Source of the DNA: Rhipidocladum racemiflorum
Lineage: Eukaryota; Streptophyta; Magnoliopsida; Poales; Poaceae
DNA length: 64,000 nucleotides
Direction: 5' to 3'
Assembly: GCA_036346355.1 (NCBI GenBank)
Contig: CM070583.1
Span: 9,362,001 to 9,426,000 of the forward strand
Of this stretch, positions 1-12,052 are shown one piece after another. The notes under the pieces were generated by a model that did no database searches, was not told where the DNA came from, and saw only the letters and a list, made by a program, of their open reading frames with translations. Position 1 is the first letter of the stretch. Each line of letters starts with the position of its first letter. Made by a program: the position numbers and the translations under genes.

Positions 1-330
1 GCCTGGTTATGGATTTGGGGTTATTATTATTCTACTTGAGCCATTGGCTCCTTATTACAATCATTACTTTATTATTTATTGGCTTCCACCATAGCTAGAG
101 TTAAACGTCATCGAGCTGGTGCAAAGCTTGGTTCAAATAATCGAACGGTTTCGTTATGAACTCCCCGCGGACATACCAAAGGAAGTGTCTTATAGCTTGC
201 AAAAAGGGAGAACATATCTTATGGGTAAAGCTGTACAACTCTGCAGAGTCTAAAACTATTCAAATAGCAGTATCCACGGTCATGGATGACTTGGCGAACT
301 GACACTAGTTAGTTGATTTCTATTTTCTAA
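1..330 (+). mobile_element. LTR-alpha, left part (Tekay-like gypsy LTR, + orientation, cut by a solo LTR)
   Basis: This stretch matches, in reverse complement, about 1037-1370 of the window (for example the block around the tctgcagagt and ggtcatggatgac motifs), so it is a piece of the same LTR family as the solo LTR that follows, in the opposite orientation. It continues at 20718-21402 once the inserted LTR is removed. The 5 bp tctaa at 326-330 recur at 20718-20722 as the target-site duplication. The upstream part of this LTR lies outside the window. Confidence 0.8.
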
Positions 331-3285
331 TGTGAGACCCTCACTTTTATGCTACAGTGTAAACATAAAAGCAAGGTTCTAATGTGCATACTGTGCTAGT
401 CCCACGATCAGTAGCTAGCACGCACAAACACACTTTGAAATCACAACCATGCAAAAGATTCATATTTTATTTCAGCGGAAGTATTGTTACAATTATGACC
501 GACGAGGTCAACTAAACATAGCAGAAGAAACAACTGTCTTGTAGTGTGCCACATAATCCGCAGGCAACTGACAAGGTAAAGCCTTAGAAAGAACTGTCGT
601 TAATAATCCCGTAATCCTGCGTCAAAGTAAAGTTCATCGAGATACCTGCATCTTCACCTAAAATCAACAATGATAGCAAGGGTGAGTACATCTCGTACTC
701 AGCAAGACTTGAGTTGTGTGTTTGAAATGCAGGCTGATCCTAGAATAAAGCTTCTACGGTTAAATTTTGCTTGGAGCCAAATTTGAATTATAAATACTGA
801 ATAGTAGAGCAAAAGCGAAAATTCTAAAAGTAAGTAAATGAGTAAAGTAACAAGTATGTACATAAAAGTAATAAGAACAGATAGATAACTCACAACCCTT
901 CGTGAGTGGTAAAACGTCCAGTCTCATCATATGAAATATTATCTGAAGATTAAGTTTTTGTCCACACAGGGCACAACAGCTGAATTCAACCTTGCCAACG
1001 TAATGTCAAGTATTGAATCATCTGTAAGGGTAAGCTTACCAAAACATTTTATAAAAACAGCTAACTTAGTGTGGGTTCACCAAGTCATCCATAACCGTGG
1101 ATACGGCTAATCGATTAGTTTTAGACTCTGCAGAGTTTGTACAGCTTTACCCACAAATAATGACTTCCCTTTTTGCAAAGCTTATTAACACACTTCCTTT
1201 GGTGTGTCGCTAGGGAAAAACCATATATAACCTTTACATTACTAAAACCTGATATTGCACCAGTCCAGTATGACTGATTCTTACTAATGGCGGCCGAAGA
1301 ACATCGTATGCACGGATCATTCCTCCCCATTGGAAAATGGCGGTAGAAGCACATCGTGTATACGGATCATTTCTCCCCATTAGTAAGGCGTATACTGTTG
1401 CATCGGCAAGTGTCAACACCTCGGTGATGGCACCTCCCTCGAGCAAACCTATATCTGGAATGCCCGTGCTACGACAACCTTCCATAATGCAAGGTCAGTT
1501 TTTAATAACTTAATTGGTTATAGCCGTCACCATACCAGCATTGTGGTTGTACGGGTAATCTTGGATCACGGGACACTATGTTCGGTCCTTAAAGTGACAT
1601 GGGCGATACTCCACCCTATCTACGTACACGTTAAAACATGTACATCCGGCTATTGCCAATAATCACCCACGTCAAAACAGTAGTTTTATTTTCAGAAAGG
1701 ATAAAATATTGAAATCACAATATTCCATCGGGTTCAAGATTAAAGTTTATCATGTCCAATATTTAATCCAATAAGTCAAGTATCTAAGTTCATCACGAAC
1801 AGTAAACCACCTGTTCGTATCCCAATCTAAAGCGGGGCTAAGCATATGCATGTAATAATCGAGTATACCCATTTTGTGTATCCATTAACCATCTAGGGTT
1901 TCATCTAGCACTACTGATTAAGGAAAGCCATCAATGAAGGTTATAACTACCATTCTTCCCATAATATAGCAGTGTACACAAAATATAGCATATGCATGCA
2001 AAATTTATTTTAATTCTCCTTGTTAAAGGAAAAATAGGATCTACATGAGTTCTTGCCTTGCTATCCATTGCTTTTAGCGACAAAGTCGAAGACGTGATCT
2101 TGAAGTTGTTGACGATGAAGTCCGAGACGTCGGATTCTACACATCGTATAACAGAAAAGATACAAATAGCAAATAACACTTTCAATAAGGGCAAAAGGAA
2201 ATCAGATGGAAATTTAAATAAGCAATCATTACAGAAAACAGGCATGGGTTGTGGTTTAGGGTTTCAAGACCGTATAAGTGTGTCAACGGTTTAAGGGTTG
2301 CATCGCATATGACACCTATTTCTTATGATTTATTTTATTTTATTTTACGAATTCAGGAAGCTAAGATTGTCAGATTTAATATACTATGATTCATTTTCAG
2401 GGTATGTAGTTGCTTGTACTAATACTGATTAGTATATAAAATAGCAGGCTGGAAAGAGTAAATGCAAACTGCATGGTTAAACTTTGGCATATACATCGAT
2501 ACTACAGATCTTTAAGGTTTAGCTTTTGCAAGGTCATGTTTTAATAGGATTCAGATGCAAAGCATGATATAATATAAATGACTTTATATGAAATGAGACA
2601 GTAGTGCCTTAAGGAGTATTCTAAGGATAATTCTATAGATAGTATTGCTCATTAGTCAATGTTTTATTTATTAAATAAAAATGTATGTTAAATAAGGGTT
2701 ACATATATACTACGAAAGAATTCAATCCATAATTCGAAACTAATGCAAACTAGGGCCCAGTCCAATTATTCTTGTAATTATTAAATGGTCTTGAGTTATA
2801 AATTTTCCACGGTAAGTTCTACATGCATTACCGCTTATCTGTGTATACTATTTATACTAGTGTTTAATCAACATTATCGTTTACTCACTCAATTTAATTA
2901 ATCATACAAAATTCTTGCATATTTGGACTGTTCAATTTCCTAGAATCATATATTATTTATTATTATTGGTATATATATATATTTCTTTCTTTCTCTTTTT
3001 CAATTATCCTTTTCTTCTCCCTTTCTTCACTGGTTTGGTTGACCGAACCCATCTCTTTTCCAGAGGCTTCTTCAAACATCTTCCCCATTCTCCCGATACT
3101 TCTCTATCTGGCTCCGCCCTACCCGGCCGATTCGCCCATGCCGCGCCCCGGCTGATTCCTGTCTCCTCGGCTGCTCTCGCGCCGCCGCCGCCGCGCTGCT
3201 TCCGCCTGGGCCTTCTCCTCCTCTCGGGGCCGTCGCTGCCCCAGGTACCCATCGGCTTTCACCGAGGAAAGTGGACGCCGCCTGG

Positions 3286-3878
3286 TGACGAGTACCTATA
3301 CCATGGGTACCCCCAACGGCCCAGAAAGACGCACGGGCCGACCAGGCCAGTCGAGGCCCGATGTCACGACCACCGGGCAAGGTCCGAAATCATGACCAGT
3401 TTTCCGATATCCCAGAGAAGCGACGGCATTTATTGCGTATCGAGCGTATTAAATGCCGGCCTTAATGACGATGACGTAGCGGCACAAGTTCCCGACCCTC
3501 GCATTTACTACGAGCGGCGCAGCGACTACGGCGACCAGCAGCAGGGCAGGGGGAGTCGGCGGCCAGTCCCATCAGCCCGTCACTTTCGGACGACCGTGAG
3601 GACAAGAAGGGAAAGCCCCCTAGGGACAGTCTTTTCCTTTCTTTTCTAACCAACAGTGTAACCTTCCTCCTCACCTATATAAAGGGGCATGGGCGAGCAT
3701 GTGAAAACAACGAACAATCAAGAATCAATACGATCCATCCCACACGAACTGGAGTAGGGACGTTCAGCCCGAACCAGTATACATCTTGTGCTCACCTGAG
3801 TAAGCCGTTCGAGGAGAGGGAGCGTGCACCCCCCTTCAACCTATACAAATTCACAAGCCGGTGCCCGAAACACCGACA
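3286..3878 (+). repeat. 5' LTR of the Tat element
   Basis: It starts tgacgagtac and ends cgaca and pairs with 17106-17698 at equal length. It contains a TATA box (3676-3683) followed by the likely transcription start and the R/U5 region. The two LTRs differ by scattered substitutions, including a cluster of three near 3400 and two just after the TATA box. Confidence 0.95.
3676..3683 (+). promoter_or_regulatory. TATA box of the Tat LTR promoter
   Basis: The sequence tatataaa is followed by a GC-rich stretch and a short A-rich leader. The same motif is kept in the 3' LTR at 17496-17503, although the bases directly after it differ between the two LTRs. Confidence 0.7.
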
Positions 3879-3879
3879 G

Positions 3880-3899
3880 TTGGCGCACCAGGTAGGGGC
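3880..3899 (+). other. Primer-binding site of the Tat element
   Basis: The sequence ttggcgcaccaggtaggggc lies one base after the 5' LTR end. It has the tggcgc...aggtagggg form familiar from rice gypsy elements of this group. I do not assign the tRNA with certainty. Confidence 0.75.
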
Positions 3900-3964
3900 C
3901 TGTGCACGTCGTCGCCGTTGCTTTCCCACTTGGCTTCCTCGACGGTTTCTCCTTCAACACCACC

Positions 3965-5095
3965 ATGCCGATAGCGTCGATCCGCTTCGGTTCTCTCGAC
4001 TTCGTCACCTCCACGGCGGGACAGATAGTAATTGTCCGCGCTGCGCTCCGGGGCCAAGCGTCCCCCACGGACCTTGGAGCTATCTCCGGCGCTCTCAGTG
4101 ACCTCCGGCTCGAGGCTCCCGAGTGGGCCCCAACGCCAGGGCACGTCGAGGGCCCCACCACCTCAGACGGTGCACGAAGGAGACGGCTAGCGGCGCCTAC
4201 GCCCACTAAGACTTCGCGCTTCGTGGCGATGGTCAGCCACGTACCGACTCCCGACGCCAACCATTCGGACGACTCCTCCAGTCACGGCTCCAACGGGGGA
4301 AGGGACAGGATGCATCACGCTATCGCTGAGCCCGACATCAAGCGGCGCAAATAACCCCTCTGCGACCCCCGCTACGCCGAAGACTCTCCAACTCACCAAG
4401 GACGACCACCATGCTCGCCGCGCCGACCTCCAGCGACGGCGTGACGAGCTGGAGGCTCAAAAAGCCGAGCTCGATAAGCTCCAGCCGACTGGGCAAGACT
4501 ACCACGGCTCCACCTCGCACTGGCGGCGCGCGGCCAAGGCGCATCAGTCCACTCACCACCACCGGTAGCTAAGGGGACGGACGATTCATCGTTTTTCCCC
4601 CCACGCTGGCCAAAACATCGCCGCAGCGGCAATGCTGCTCCGCGGCATTCCCGAGCCAGACGATCCTGCGGCCAAGGCCACCCACCAGAACCTCCGGGGT
4701 CTGGTGGAGCGAGCGGCCGCACAACATGCGCATGGCTCCGGATCGCAGCGTTCGGGCGCCTCTTCAGACGGCCCGCGCCGCGACGCCATCCGAGGCCGCC
4801 TGAGCGAAACAAGGGTGGCGTCGCCTTCCGGACAACTCCAGGCATCGCGCACTCCGGTGCGCCAACGCTTGGGCGACGGACGCAACGTTCGTGCCACCCT
4901 CCAAGCACGAAAAAGGGCCGGGAATGACCCGGCTGGTCATACGTCGCCAACAGCACTCCGCGATATGACCGCAGCCCGAGCCCCGACGGTCCCGGGCCAC
5001 GGGCATTCTGTCAGGGGATTTGCGGCGCAAGGTTCCCTGCCAGGTTCCGGGCGCCGGTCAATATAGCCAAATACACGGGGGCCACGAACCCCAGT
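3965..5095 (+). pseudogene. Tat gag, N-terminal part, frame-broken
   Basis: The first ATG after the primer-binding site is at 3965. The frame runs to a stop at 4352-4354, includes a Ser/Asp-rich stretch (SDDSSSHGS), and has a low-complexity, charged composition typical of the poorly conserved N-terminal part of Tat gag. Reading resumes in other frames: a charged, coiled-coil-like segment (about 4364-4568, DELEAQKAELDKLQ) and 4632-5066 with the VERAAAQHA segment. At least two frame breaks or stops separate these pieces from the gag core that follows. The call rests on position and composition rather than a catalytic motif. Confidence 0.6.
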
Positions 5096-6793
5096 GTGTG
5101 GCTGGAGGATTACCGGCTCGCGTGCCGGGCAGGGGGAGCAATGGATGACCTTTTCGTCATCCAGTACCTTCCGATCTACTTTGCGGACTCGGCTCGAGCA
5201 CGGCTCGAGTACTTGCCCGCCAACATCATCAGGGACTGGGCCGACCTCAAGCACCACTTTGTCGGCAACTTCCAGGGCACCTACAAGCGCCCTGGGAACT
5301 CCTGGGACCTGAAGAGCTGCAAACAGCAGCCAGGGGAGAACCTCCGGGACTACATCCGACGTTTCTCCCAACAATGCAACGAGCTCCCCGACGTCCGCGA
5401 CGCCGATGTCGTAGGGGCATTCATCTACGGCACCACGTCCAAGACCCTGGTCCACAAGTTGGGATGCGCGAAGCCCAGAACCACCAAGGAGCTCTTGGAC
5501 ATCACCACCAACCATGCCTCAGGCGAGGAGGCCGTAGACGTCATCTTCGACAAAGGGAAGTTGAAGCGAGGGACAGGCGCCGAGGCCAGCCCCTCCTCCG
5601 ACCGCCCCGACAAGCGAAAGCGCCATGGCAAGCAGGCCCACGAGGACAGAGTGGTCGCGGCCGCCAAGCGGCCGGGAAAGCCGCAAACCCGGCAGACCCC
5701 CGACCACTTCGAAAAACTGATGGAGAATCCGTGCCCGAACCACGGATACCCTGTCAGACACAAGTACCGGGACTGTGAAGTCCTGAAGCGGTTCCTTTCC
5801 GGAGCCCCCACGACGCCCCGGGGGAAAGGGAAGAAGCCGGATCCAACACCAAGCGCCGAAGACAAAGGGGCAGACGACGGGTTCCCTGAAACCGACGGAT
5901 GCCTCATGATCTTCGGCGGACCGGCAAGCTATGCCGATCGAAGGCAGCTCAAGCTCGCCTACCGTGAGGTTTTCACCGCGAGCTCTGCCGTGCCGAAGTA
6001 CCTTCGGTGGTCGGAGTCCCCGATCACTTTCGACCGGACCGACCACCCCGATCATATCCCGCAACCGGGGAGATACCCGCTCGTCGTCGACCCCATCATG
6101 GGGACCAAGCTCCTGACCAAGGTGCTTATGGACGGCGGTAGCAGTCTCAACATTCTCTATGTTGAGACCCTCGACGCCCTGGGGATCCCCCGCTCAAGTC
6201 TTCGACCGAGCCGGGCGCCTTTCCACGGCGTCGTCCCTGGCCAGCAGGCCCATCCGCTCGGACAGGTCGACCTGCCCGTCACCTTTGGGAGCCCGGCCAA
6301 CTTCCGCACCGAAACCCTCACCTTAGAGGTCGTGGATTTCCCCGGCTCCTACCATGCCATCCTGGGGAGACCATGCTACGCAAAGTTCATGGCGATCCCC
6401 AACTATACCTACCTGAAGCTGAAGATGCCCGGGCCGCGTGGGGTAATCACCATAGCCGCATCTTTCCAGCTCGCCTACAACTGCAAGAAAAGCGGTTGCG
6501 AGTTGGCCTCAGCGGTCGTCGCGTCCACCGAGCTCACCAACCTCCAGGCACAGACCCAACAGTCTGCTCCCGACTCCAGCAAGTCCGGATCAGGTTCCTT
6601 CAAATCCTCCGAGGATACGAAGGCGGTCGAGGTCGACCCCAAGGAACCGGCCAAGACCGTTCGGGTCGGGCCACGCTTCCTGCCAAATAGGAAAGCGCGC
6701 TCGTCGACTTCCTCCGTGCCAACCGGGACATCTTCGCATGGAGGCCGTCCAACATGCCAGGAATCCCGAGGGAAGTCGCCGAGCACTCCCTGA
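5096..6793 (+). CDS. Tat gag core plus aspartic protease
   Basis: An open frame of 565 codons; the listed first codon is GTG, so it is really the continuation of gag rather than a new start. Residues about 20-160 are the retrotransposon gag (capsid-like) domain with the ENLRDYIRRFSQQCNEL block that follows the helix-rich core. Around residue 215 is a Cys/His cluster (CPNHGYPVRHKYRDC). The protease is near residues 320-450, with active-site motif MDGGSSLN in place of the usual DTG/DSG; DGG is normal in this lineage. The last ~35 codons run out of frame with RT, which starts in another frame, so a frameshift lies near 6690-6700. Confidence 0.85.
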   Translation: MWLEDYRLACRAGGAMDDLFVIQYLPIYFADSARARLEYLPANIIRDWADLKHHFVGNFQGTYKRPGNSWDLKSCKQQPGENLRDYIRRFSQQCNELPDVRDADVVGAFIYGTTSKTLVHKLGCAKPRTTKELLDITTNHASGEEAVDVIFDKGKLKRGTGAEASPSSDRPDKRKRHGKQAHEDRVVAAAKRPGKPQTRQTPDHFEKLMENPCPNHGYPVRHKYRDCEVLKRFLSGAPTTPRGKGKKPDPTPSAEDKGADDGFPETDGCLMIFGGPASYADRRQLKLAYREVFTASSAVPKYLRWSESPITFDRTDHPDHIPQPGRYPLVVDPIMGTKLLTKVLMDGGSSLNILYVETLDALGIPRSSLRPSRAPFHGVVPGQQAHPLGQVDLPVTFGSPANFRTETLTLEVVDFPGSYHAILGRPCYAKFMAIPNYTYLKLKMPGPRGVITIAASFQLAYNCKKSGCELASAVVASTELTNLQAQTQQSAPDSSKSGSGSFKSSEDTKAVEVDPKEPAKTVRVGPRFLPNRKARSSTSSVPTGTSSHGGRPTCQESRGKSPSTP

Positions 6794-7689
6794 ACATCCG
6801 ACCTGGGTCCAGACCGGTCGCCCAGCGCCTGTGCCGCTTCGACGAGGAAAAGCGCACGGCAATAGGGGAGGAAATCGCCAAGCTTTTGGCTGCAGGGTTC
6901 GTCAAAGAGGTTCGCCACCCCGAATGGTTAGCCAACCCTGTACTTGTCAAAAAGAAGACTGGGCAATGGAGAATGTGTGTTGACTACACAAGCCTCAACA
7001 AGGCGTGCTCGAAAGATCCATTCCCCTTGCCCCGCATCGATCAGGTGGTGGACTCCACCGCGGGGTGCGAGTCCCTGTCCTTCCTGGACGCCTACTCAGG
7101 CTACCACCAGATAGCGATGAAGGAAGCCGACCAGCTCGCAACCTCCTTCATCACTCTGTACGGCTCGTTCTGTTACGTAACGATGCCATTTGGCCTGAAA
7201 AACGCTGGTGCTACGTACCAGCGATGTATGCAAACGTGTCTTTCCGACCAAATTGGCCGTAACGTCGAGGCATATGTCGACGACATCGTTGTCAAGACCA
7301 GAAAGGCCCGCGACCTCGTCACCGACTTGGAAGAAACTTTCGTGAACCTTCGACGGTTCCGCATCAAGCTCAACCCCGAGAAGTGCGTTTTCGGGGTACC
7401 CAAAGGAAAGCTGCTCGGCTTCATCATCTCCGAACGTGGCATCGAAGCCAGCCAAGACAAGATCTCCGCGATCCTGAGGATGGGGCCAATCAGCAATCTC
7501 AAGGGAGCCCAGAGGCTGACAGGGTGCCTGGCGGCCCTAAGTCGCTTCATGTCCCGCCTCGGCGAACGCAGTTTGCCTCTCTACAAACTCCTGAGGAAAT
7601 CCGACCAGTTCAGCTGGACAAAGGAGGCTCAGGAGGCATTCGACGCGTTGAAGACTCTCCTGACCTCCCCCTGTCTTTGGTCGCCCGAC
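6754..7689 (+). CDS. Tat reverse transcriptase (pol, part 1)
   Basis: RT copies the genomic RNA into cDNA in virus-like particles. The frame from 6754 holds the Ty3-type RT blocks in order: the entry segment ending FVKEVRHPEWLANPVLVKKK, the FLDAYSGYHQI block, the MPFGLKNAGATYQR block, and the catalytic YVDD near 7276-7287. Connection-domain residues follow (GFIISERGIEA, FMSRLGERSLPLYKLL). The two catalytic Asp residues of YVDD are present. The frame is lost near 7690, where RNase H should begin, and continues as nonsense to 7929, so a frameshift separates RT from RNase H and integrase. Confidence 0.9.
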
Positions 7690-9908
7690 ACCGAAGAGCC
7701 TCGCTTCTCTACATCGCCGCCACGACCCAGGTCGTTAGTGCGGCACTCCGTGGAACGAGCAGCGAGAGGAGGGACGGGTCCTCCGGTCCAACGACCAATC
7801 TACTGGCCGTCGGGCTACTTTCCGAGGCCAAGGCACGATACCCGCAGGTGCAAAAGATGCTCTACGCGGTGCTCATCACGAAGAGAAAGCTGGTGCATTA
7901 CTTCAACCAGCACCGCGTCTCTGTGGTAACTTCTCTGCCACTCGTTGAGATTGTCCACAACCGCGACGCCTCCGGAAGGATTGCTAAGTGGGCACTCGAG
8001 CTCAATGGCCACGACATATCATACGTTCCCCGGACCGTGATCAAATCTCAAGTTCTGGTCGACTTCGTTGCCGAGTGGACCGAAGCCCAGGCACCACCTC
8101 CGCTCGAAGACCCCGAGTACTGGACGATGTACTTCGACGGGTCCTTCACCAAAAACGGAGCTGGCGCCGTGGTCGTCATCATTTCCCCACTCGGGAACAA
8201 ACTCCAGTACACCGTCCGGCTGCTTTTCGACGCAACCAACAACGTCGTCGAGTACGAGGCCCTCGTAAGTGGTCTCCGCATTGCTGCCGACCTTGGGGCT
8301 CTACGACTGTACATGCACGGCGACTCAAAGCTGGTCGTCGACCAAGTCATGAAGGCCGCGGAACCTCGTGACGACCGGATGGCGGCCTACTGTCGAGAGG
8401 TACGCAAGCTGGAGCAAAGATTCAAGGGGTTTGAGCTCCATCACAGCTACAGACGAAACAACGGTGAGGCCGACTATCTGGCCAACCTTGCCTCCAGCAG
8501 AGGGCCAATCCCACCAGGGATATTCGTCCTCGACCTGCACCAAGCATCCATCCGATCCGATCATTCAAATGATCGGACGGCCAGCTCGCCAAAGGCACCT
8601 CCGCCGACCGACCAGCAATCGGAGGCCGAGCTGCCCGAGTCAGGCCGCGACGTCCTGATAACCAGCGCCGACTGGAGGAAACCCTTCATCGACCGGCTGG
8701 TCGACGGCTCTCTCCCCGACGACCCAACCGAGGCCCGCCGCCTCGCTCGGCGGGCAAAGTCCGTCGTACTGGTCAGCGACGACCTCTACAAAAGAAGCCC
8801 CTCCGGGATCCTCCAGAAGTGCGTTCCGGCCGACCAGGGGAGACAACTGCTCCACGACATCCACGGAGGGATCTGCGGACACCACGCGGGGTCACGAAGC
8901 CTGGTCGGGAAAGCCTTCCGACACGGTTTCTACTGGCCAACCGCCGTGGCTGACTCTGAACAAATCGTACGGACATGCGAAGGGTGCCAATTCTTCGCTC
9001 GACAGACGCACCTCCCAGCGCAAGCCCTCCAAACGATCCCTGTTACCTGGCCCTTCGCCGTTTGGGGACTCGATCTGGTCGGGCCCTTTAAAAAAGCGCC
9101 CGGGGGCTTCACCCACTTACTAGTCGCGATGGACAAATTCACCAAATGGATAGAAGCCAAGCCGATCGCAACCATCACTTCGGCGCAGGCGGCGGACTTC
9201 TTCCGCAACATCGTTTATCGATTCGGCGTACCAAACTCCATCATCACCGACAACAGAACGCAGTTCACAGGAAAGGAGTTTCTCGAGTTCTGCGACAACT
9301 TCAACATCCGCGTGGACTGGGCGGCCGTCGCTCATCCACAGAGCAATGGCCAAGTTGAGCGCGCAAACGGTATGATCCTCCAAGGGCTCAAACCGCGGAT
9401 CTTCAACCGACTGAAGAAATACGCGGGACGTTGGGCAGCAGAGGTGCCTCCCGTACTTTGGAGCCTACGGACCACACCAACCCGATCGACCGGTTTCACG
9501 CCATTCTTCTTGGCATTCGGCGCTGAGGCCGTCTTGCCAATCGACCTGGACTACGGCGCCCCAAGAGTTCAATCCTTCGACGAAACCCGAGGGCTTGAAT
9601 CCCAGCAAGACGCCGTCGACCAGCTCGACGAGGCACGGGATGTTGCCGTCATCCGCTCAGCCAAGTACCAACAAGCACTGCGACGCTACCACAACCGAAG
9701 GGTTCGAGGGCGAGCATTCAACATAGGCGACCTGGTTCTGCGCCAGATCCAGTCTAGCAAAGACAGGCATAAGCTCTCCTCTCCTTGGGAAGGTCCCTTC
9801 ACTATAGTAGAGGTCCTCCGACCTGGCACTTACCGGCTCAAGGGTCCCGATGGCAACGTCACGTCCAACGCCTGGAATATTGAAAAGCTAAGGCAATTCT
9901 ACCCTTAG
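7690..9908 (+). CDS. Tat RNase H, second (archaeal-type) RNase H and integrase (pol, part 2)
   Basis: This is the useful part of a frame open from 7383 to 9908. A degraded first RNase H (about 7800-8080, RYPQVQKMLYAV) is followed by a second RNase H at 8110-8510 with DGS, EYEAL, GDSKL and a late Asp (GEADYLANL), all four catalytic acids visible. Integrase follows: the HHCC finger near 8850-9000 (HDIHGG...CEGCQFF), then the DDE core with GLDLVG, ITDN and QVERAN supplying D, D and E. It ends WNIEKLRQFYP at the stop. Dual RNase H is a Tat hallmark. No chromodomain is visible, as expected for Tat. Confidence 0.92.
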
Positions 9909-10797
9909 TCCTTTTTTCTTTTCTAAACGTATTTACAATCATGCTCGCATTTGTTGGCACCGAGCAGCCCGACACACGGTCGAGTCCACGCGTAACGTTT
10001 ATACTTAAGTCCTTAAACTAATCGGATCGGTTTTCCAACCAACCGCCGGGTTCACCCGATCGGATAACCTTTCTCTCCCGACCTAAACGCCACGACCTAC
10101 GCCCTGGCGGCTACGGTTGCGAAGTGGTATTTTACGAAGGGAGAAAGTACCCGAGCCGGATAAGCACGGTCGCTCGGAAAACCGACCCGACGAGCAAGGT
10201 CGGAATACGAACGCTCGCGCTAACTCTCCGCGTGTCCCTTTTTTCCCTATTTTTTGGTCAAGTCTGAAACGTACCGATCACTACTCGGACGGTCCCCGCG
10301 GACCTAAAAACGACGATCCCAGCACGTTTCATCGACAGAAAACCAAAAAATAGCGGAAAGCAAAATACAAAACTTCTGAGCACCTTTTATTTCCGATTTA
10401 ACAAACATTTACATTCATCGAAAACAAAAACTCTAACCAAAGTTTCTACCCCTATTCGAGGTTCTCCTCGCCGCCGTTGATCTCCGGACTTATCGTCCTG
10501 CTCCGGCGTAGCCTTGAGCTTCCCGCACGATTTTTGCCGCAAAGCACGGCAGAAATTGGTCGAGTCCCCGAGGTACTGCGGCAGGAGAGGCCCGGTCTGC
10601 CCGGACGCGCCGGATCTTGCCGACCTCCACGCAGTAGGAGAAGCACCAGAGCTCGCTGAGCCCCTCACGATGACCGCGCCCTGCACCCCCCCTGTGTGAC
10701 CTCTATGGTTCCCGGGGGGAGTTGAGGCCCGTCACAGGAGCATCCTCCGCCGGCGAGGAGAATGGCAACACAATCGGGACGATCGGCAGCGCATTTA
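9909..10797. other. Post-pol spacer of the Tat element, no gene recognised
   Basis: This is non-coding sequence after the pol stop, with short GC-rich blocks, an A-rich stretch near 10320-10440, and no convincing frame on either strand. The (-) frames at 10387-10686 lack recognisable motifs. Confidence 0.5.
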
Positions 10798-11130
10798 TCA
10801 GCGCCGGCGTTGATGTCGCGTAGACTCCAGGCTCCCCGAAGGAGAACGGGCACGGGGAGGAACGGCGTTCTGTTCCAACCGTTGGGGTGCGCGCGGTAGC
10901 GGCTCCCTCGGATCAACAGCCGCAGCCTGCTGCTCCCGCTCCTCCTCCGCCTCCCGCTCCAGCAACTCCCAATCAACCCCGTCGTTCGACGGAGCCGCGA
11001 CTACGAAACGGCCGGCTCGCCATTCCAACTCCTCCTCATCCTCAGCCTCTTGCTCAAGGGCGTCCCAGTCAATCTCATCGATTGGTGGGTTCTCGCCCTT
11101 GGAGTGGGGGTGGGAAGGCGGGGTGGCCAT
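10798..11130 (-). CDS. Small acidic antisense ORF of the Tat element (110 aa)
   Basis: The ORF starts at a real ATG (11130, - strand) with a TATA box about 62 bases upstream (11192-11199), a spacing fit for a short 5' leader. The protein is strongly acidic and carries two copies of one motif: DWDALEQEAEDEEE near residues 20-33 and DWELLEREAEEERE near residues 52-65, so it probably arose by internal duplication. A basic tail (RTPRAPQRLEQ-type, ending RHQRRR) follows. I do not recognise the family and propose no function. It lies antisense to the element, downstream of pol, upstream in coordinates of the larger antisense gene. It could be the first exon of a longer transcript. Confidence 0.45.
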   Translation of the reverse strand: MATPPSHPHSKGENPPIDEIDWDALEQEAEDEEELEWRAGRFVVAAPSNDGVDWELLEREAEEEREQQAAAVDPREPLPRAPQRLEQNAVPPRARSPSGSLESTRHQRRR

Positions 11131-12052
11131 GGAAACAAATCAAGTGACAAGCCTTCAACCAAAGATGAAGCCGCAGCACCCGCCGTCCGCCTATTTATAG
11201 ACGGCCCGCAGCCAGACGAAACGACGCGCCAAGGCGCCCCCACCAGCATTTACTACTACCGCACCTTTTCGACGCTGATAGTGCGGAAGTCGAAGCACCG
11301 CTGATATCCCGCATTGATGAAGATATCCCGGGAACCGCGCGCCCCATCCAACTCCGCGCCCGCATCAACACCGTGGACGACGGTAAAAACTTGACAGCAC
11401 CCATCGTGGAAAGATAAGTGACACTCTCTTCCTTACGCTCGCTGTTACTCCTTCAAGTGGTGCGCGGCGGTAACAACCGAACCACCCCGCACCACTCGGG
11501 GGCTACAAGAGTCCCTGTAGGTCGGCAACCCGAACAATTGCCGGATCCTCCCGAACGGCAACCCTTTCAACCAGAGGCACTATGGCCTACGCCCCGGCGG
11601 CTATGGTTGCGAAGCAGTGCCTGATGGAAGAGGGATGTGCCCAAAGCGGAGCGACCCACGATTGGTCAGGAACACCCCTCCTCGCGGTCGCACTAACCAA
11701 GGGCCTTGTTCCGGAGCTTTCCCTTGTTTCCCCGACTCCACAAAATTGTAATGAACATACCAACCTACGCCCGACCCCCGTGGTCCCTAAGGCTATGGAC
11801 GGTAAAATGTCCATCACAAGCAGAGAGCACGGAAATCAAGCATAAAGCAAAACCCTGACAGGCCCGCCCGGCCAACCTTTCTTAAAGCACGATTCAGTTC
11901 TTTACAAATTCAAAAAAAACTGTCTAGCTCCTTTCTTTACTAGTCCCGGTGAAGGACGTCGATCGGGGAGATCTGATCGGCGATCGCCCTGGCGTGTGGT
12001 TCGACTCGGAGCTCGAAAGCGTCAACCTCCTCTTCAGACCGGTTTGCGCCGA
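11131..12052. other. Spacer between the two antisense genes of the Tat element
   Basis: It holds the TATA box of the small antisense ORF (11192-11199). The rest is non-coding: GC-rich with the actcgggggctac phrase (around 11486) that recurs near the 3' LTR, and an A/T-rich block at 11880-11940. No frame with recognisable motifs was found. Confidence 0.5.
11192..11199 (-). promoter_or_regulatory. TATA box for the small antisense ORF
   Basis: On the - strand the motif reads tataaata inside ctataaatag, in an otherwise GC-rich stretch. The ATG lies about 62 bases downstream, so a start site about 30 bases after the box would give a leader of roughly 30-35 bases. Confidence 0.5.

Noticed and set aside
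3072..3285. GC-rich frames suggesting the 5' end of a host gene (for example 2915-3649).
   Set aside because: The block equals the GC-rich segment of a Tekay-like LTR and the frame runs into the Tat LTR. No domain or continuation is seen after 17704.
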